DNA of 38,507 bases. It comes from Bacteroidota bacterium. GTDB taxonomy: Bacteria > Bacteroidota > Bacteroidia > Bacteroidales > B18-G4. Under the pieces are notes generated by a model that was given only the letters and a program-made list of their open reading frames with translations, made no database searches and was not told the origin of the DNA. Both the position numbers and the translations under genes were made by a program. Position 1 is the first letter of the stretch. The number at the start of each line of letters is the position of its first letter. This document shows, piece after piece, positions 36,801 to 38,507 of this stretch. The stretch covers positions 1 through 38,507 of the forward strand of contig JAHJRE010000197.1 in NCBI GenBank assembly GCA_018831055.1, given 5' to 3'.

Positions 36801-38145
36801 AAAATCATATGAGGTTGTTGTTGGCCGTAGCGCGGAAATGAGAATTATCGACCAGAAAACCAAGATAACTCTTACCTCCAGCAATATTCCTTATGGAGCT
36901 CACTTGTATTTCAAATCCGGAATGGATGTAAAGAAAGGTGAACTCATCTGTGAATGGGATCCATGGAATGCCGTCATTATTTCCGAATCAACCGGTAAAA
37001 TCAAATATGAGAATATTATTGAAGGTAAGACTTACCGTGTTGAATCGGATGAGCAGACCGGCTACCAGGACAAGGTTATTATTGAATCCAGGCAGAAGTC
37101 GAAGAATCCGACCATTCATATTGTTGATAAATCCGGTGAAATTATGAGGTCATACGATATACCGGTCGGAGCTCATATTACCGTTGAAGACGGTTCACCC
37201 ATACAAGCAGGGGTATCTATTGTAAAGATTCCCAGAGCTATTGGAAAATCCGGTGACATCACAGGAGGTTTGCCAAGAGTAACGGAACTTTTTGAAGCCA
37301 GGAATCCATCCGATCCGGCTAAGGTTGCCGAGATCGACGGTGTGGTATCCTTTGCAAAGAAGCTTAAGCGTGGTAACAGAGAAATTATTATTACCTCAAA
37401 AACAGGTGAACAAAAGAGTTATCTGATTCCTACATCCAAACAAATCCTGGCCCAGGAGAATGATTTTGTTAAAGCGGGAACTCCACTTTCCGAAGGAGCG
37501 TTAACACCATCAGACATCCTTGCCATTAAAGGACCTATGAAGGTGCAGGAATATATTGTTAATGAGATTCAGGAAGTTTACCGTTTGCAGGGGGTTAAGA
37601 TCAATGATAAACATTTTGAAGTTATCGTGCGCCAGATGATGCGCAAGGTTGAAGTAGACGATCCGGGCGATACAAAATTTCTGGAAGGGGAATTAGTAAA
37701 CAAGATTGATTTTCAGGATGAAAACGATGAAATCTTTGGAAAGAAGGTAGTAATTGATTCTGGAGATTCGCCCAATTTCAATGCCGGGCAAATTATCAGT
37801 GCCAGAAAACTCCGCGATGAAAATTCCATGCTGAGGAGGAAGGACAAAAAGCTGGTTGACGCAAGAGATGCACACCCTGCTACTGCACGTCAGGTATTGC
37901 AAGGGATTACCAAAGCTTCACTGCAGACAAACAGTTTCATTTCCGCAGCATCGTTCCAGGAAACCACCAAGGTCCTTACGCAGGCATCAATTCAGGCCAA
38001 GACTGACTCTCTGGCCGGTTTGAAGGAGAATGTTATTGTTGGGCATCTCATTCCTGCAGGAACGGGATTAAAAGAATATCAGGATATTATCGTTGGTTCA
38101 CAGGATGATTATGACATATTGATGGAAAGCAGCAGTAGCCAGTGA
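33859..38145 (+). CDS. rpoC: DNA-directed RNA polymerase subunit beta'
   Basis: 1428 residues, full length. The N-terminal zinc site is C66, C68, C81 and C84 (CHCG...CDRCG). The catalytic Mg2+ loop is NADFDGDQ with D474, D476 and D478, and the second zinc site uses C822, C896, C903 and C906. The trigger-loop region [19 protein letters not shown] follows, and the clamp/rudder [21 protein letters not shown] lies before the active loop. The insert between trigger-loop halves (about 960-1120) is the beta-sandwich type expected in this phylum. Cotranscribed with rpoB. Confidence 0.99.
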   Translation: MAFRKDSKINSEFSRITISLSSPEQVLERSFGEVLKPETINYRTYKPERDGLFCERIFGPIKDWECHCGKYKRIRYKGIICDRCGVEVTEKKVRRERTGHIQLVVPVAHIWFFKSLPNKIGALLGLQTKKLETIIYYERYVVIQAGIKEKDGLGFMDFLTEEEYFEIMETLPADNQYLEDSDPNKFIAKMGAEAIHDLLGRLDLDRLSYDLRHKAYSETSQQRKQDALKRLQVIESFRDANTRIENRPEWMIVKVVPVIPPELRPLVPLDGGRFATSDLNDLYRRVIIRNNRLKRLIEIKAPDVIMRNEKRMLQEAVDSLLDNSRKANAVKTDSNRALKSLSDSLKGKQGRFRQNLLGKRVDYSGRSVIVVGPELKLNECGIPKAMAAELFKPFIIRKLLERGIVKTVKSAKKIVDRKDPVVWDILENILKGHPILLNRAPTLHRLGIQSFQPKLIEGKAIQLHPLVCTAFNADFDGDQMAVHVPLGNAAILEAQILMLASHNILNPANGAPITVPSQDMVLGLYYITKARKSVPEHPVKGEGMRFYGPEEVIIAYNEKKVDLHAIIKVKIDDVDDNGKPIRHVIETTVGRVLFNQIVPKEYGYINELLTKKSLRDIISKVLRRTGTAKTAQFLDDIKQTGFIMAFKGGLSFNLGDVIIPESKKELIAEANAEVDEVLNNYNMGFITNNERYNQIIDIWTHTNSLLTTSLMQKLSTDKQGFNSIYMMLDSGARGSKEQIRQLAGMRGLMAKPQKSGATGGEIIENPILSNFKEGLSVLEYFISTHGARKGLADTALKTADAGYLTRRLVDVAQDVIITEEDCGTLRGLTITALKKSEEVVESLYDRILGRVALHDIFHPLTGEIILEAGEELDERASRIIEDSPIESVEIRSVLTCESKNGVCAKCYGRNLASAQMVQSGEAVGVIAAQSIGEPGTQLTLRTFHVGGTASNIAVSSKLEAKYEGILGIDELRTIPFKNAEGKSYEVVVGRSAEMRIIDQKTKITLTSSNIPYGAHLYFKSGMDVKKGELICEWDPWNAVIISESTGKIKYENIIEGKTYRVESDEQTGYQDKVIIESRQKSKNPTIHIVDKSGEIMRSYDIPVGAHITVEDGSPIQAGVSIVKIPRAIGKSGDITGGLPRVTELFEARNPSDPAKVAEIDGVVSFAKKLKRGNREIIITSKTGEQKSYLIPTSKQILAQENDFVKAGTPLSEGALTPSDILAIKGPMKVQEYIVNEIQEVYRLQGVKINDKHFEVIVRQMMRKVEVDDPGDTKFLEGELVNKIDFQDENDEIFGKKVVIDSGDSPNFNAGQIISARKLRDENSMLRRKDKKLVDARDAHPATARQVLQGITKASLQTNSFISAASFQETTKVLTQASIQAKTDSLAGLKENVIVGHLIPAGTGLKEYQDIIVGSQDDYDILMESSSSQ

Positions 38146-38166
38146 TCCGACAAAAAAACCTAAATT

Positions 38167-38484
38167 ATGACAGAACAAACGAAGAAAAACCAGATTAACA
38201 TTGAACTGAGTGAGGAAGTTGCCGAGGGTGTCTATTCCAACCTCGCAATGATCACTCATTCAAATTCCGAATTTATCATTGATTTTATTAAAATGATGCC
38301 CGGTATTCCCAAAGCCAGGGTTAAATCAAGGATCATCCTTACTCCTCAGCATGCCAAAAGGCTGTACAGAGCGTTAAAGGACAATATTTCCAAATACGAA
38401 AACATGTATGGAACTATTGACATACCCGAGGGTGGAGATATGATCCCGCCTTTTAGTCTGGGTGGTCCGACTCCTGAAGCATAA
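38167..38484 (+). CDS. DUF3467-family small protein
   Basis: 105 residues, starting 21 nt after the rpoC stop. The family signature is IELSEEVAEGVYSNLAMITHSNSEFIIDFIKMMPGIPKARVKSRIILTPQHAKRLYRALKDNI. There is no signal peptide or membrane segment, so it is cytoplasmic. Its function is not known to me. The position at the end of the rpoBC transcript is common in Bacteroidota and hints at a transcription-linked role, but this is inference. It ends 23 nt before the window edge. Confidence 0.88.
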   Translation: MTEQTKKNQINIELSEEVAEGVYSNLAMITHSNSEFIIDFIKMMPGIPKARVKSRIILTPQHAKRLYRALKDNISKYENMYGTIDIPEGGDMIPPFSLGGPTPEA

Positions 38485-38507
38485 CGGAATATTTAATAAA
38501 ATAAGAA

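Overview
The window comes from a member of the Bacteroidota, probably a Bacteroidales or Marinilabiliales relative, although the sequence cannot settle the order. Three things support this. The promoters match the Bacteroidota form TTTG-N19-TAnnTTTG (for example 23431-23461, 23738-23768 and 25029-25059). Type IX secretion and gliding parts are present: a 17-repeat PKD protein with a CHU_C-like C-terminal domain and a PorP/SprF protein. There are also an Mpl-type ligase, a Bacteroidota-style ECF sigma factor and a DUF3467 gene directly after rpoC. Base composition is AT-rich, and few starts have a strong Shine-Dalgarno sequence.

Layout. 1-705 is the C-terminal part of rho. 758-2122 (-) is mpl, divergent from an APS-reductase-type cysH (2190-2921). 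cysH converges, with 5 nt between, on a two-gene minus-strand unit: an endonuclease/exonuclease/phosphatase protein (8041-6986) followed by a very large AsmA/TamB-like envelope protein (6925-2927).

8.0-13.1 kb is the most unusual region. It holds an ECF sigma factor and its likely membrane anti-sigma partner with extracytoplasmic TPRs (8285-9624). Converging on them are a signal-peptide-bearing TPR-CHAT protease-like protein (12696-9904) and, directly upstream of that, a 47-residue ORF (12909-12766) absent from ordinary long-ORF calling. Its peptide matches the double-glycine leader pattern L(-12)..E(-8)L(-7)..V(-4).G(-2)G(-1). The sigma operon and the peptide-CHAT unit carry the same 15-nt promoter-like element (aagggttaccttttg), an equally spaced TAA-containing -10 region, and helically phased A-tracts just upstream. 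This suggests one regulon: the sigma factor drives itself, the peptide and the CHAT protein. It is the best candidate here for an undescribed signalling or proteolytic system.

13.1-23.4 kb contains tRNA-Val(GAC), a TlpA-like thioredoxin-fold protein, the giant PKD adhesin-like protein, a convergent PorP/SprF gene and a DPP-IV peptidase.

23.5-38.5 kb is core information processing: rpsU, a XerC/D-type recombinase, hpf, tRNA-Thr(TGT), tRNA-Tyr(GTA), tRNA-Gly(TCC), tRNA-Thr(GGT), tuf, tRNA-Trp(CCA), secE, nusG, rplK, rplA, rplJ, rplL, rpoB, rpoC and a DUF3467 gene. The order is the widely conserved one. Two junctions here (rpsU/recombinase and hpf/tRNA) appear to have a promoter nested in a terminator hairpin. 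Such an arrangement would stop incoming transcription while letting new transcripts escape.

All functional calls are from motif reading by eye; no database search was run.
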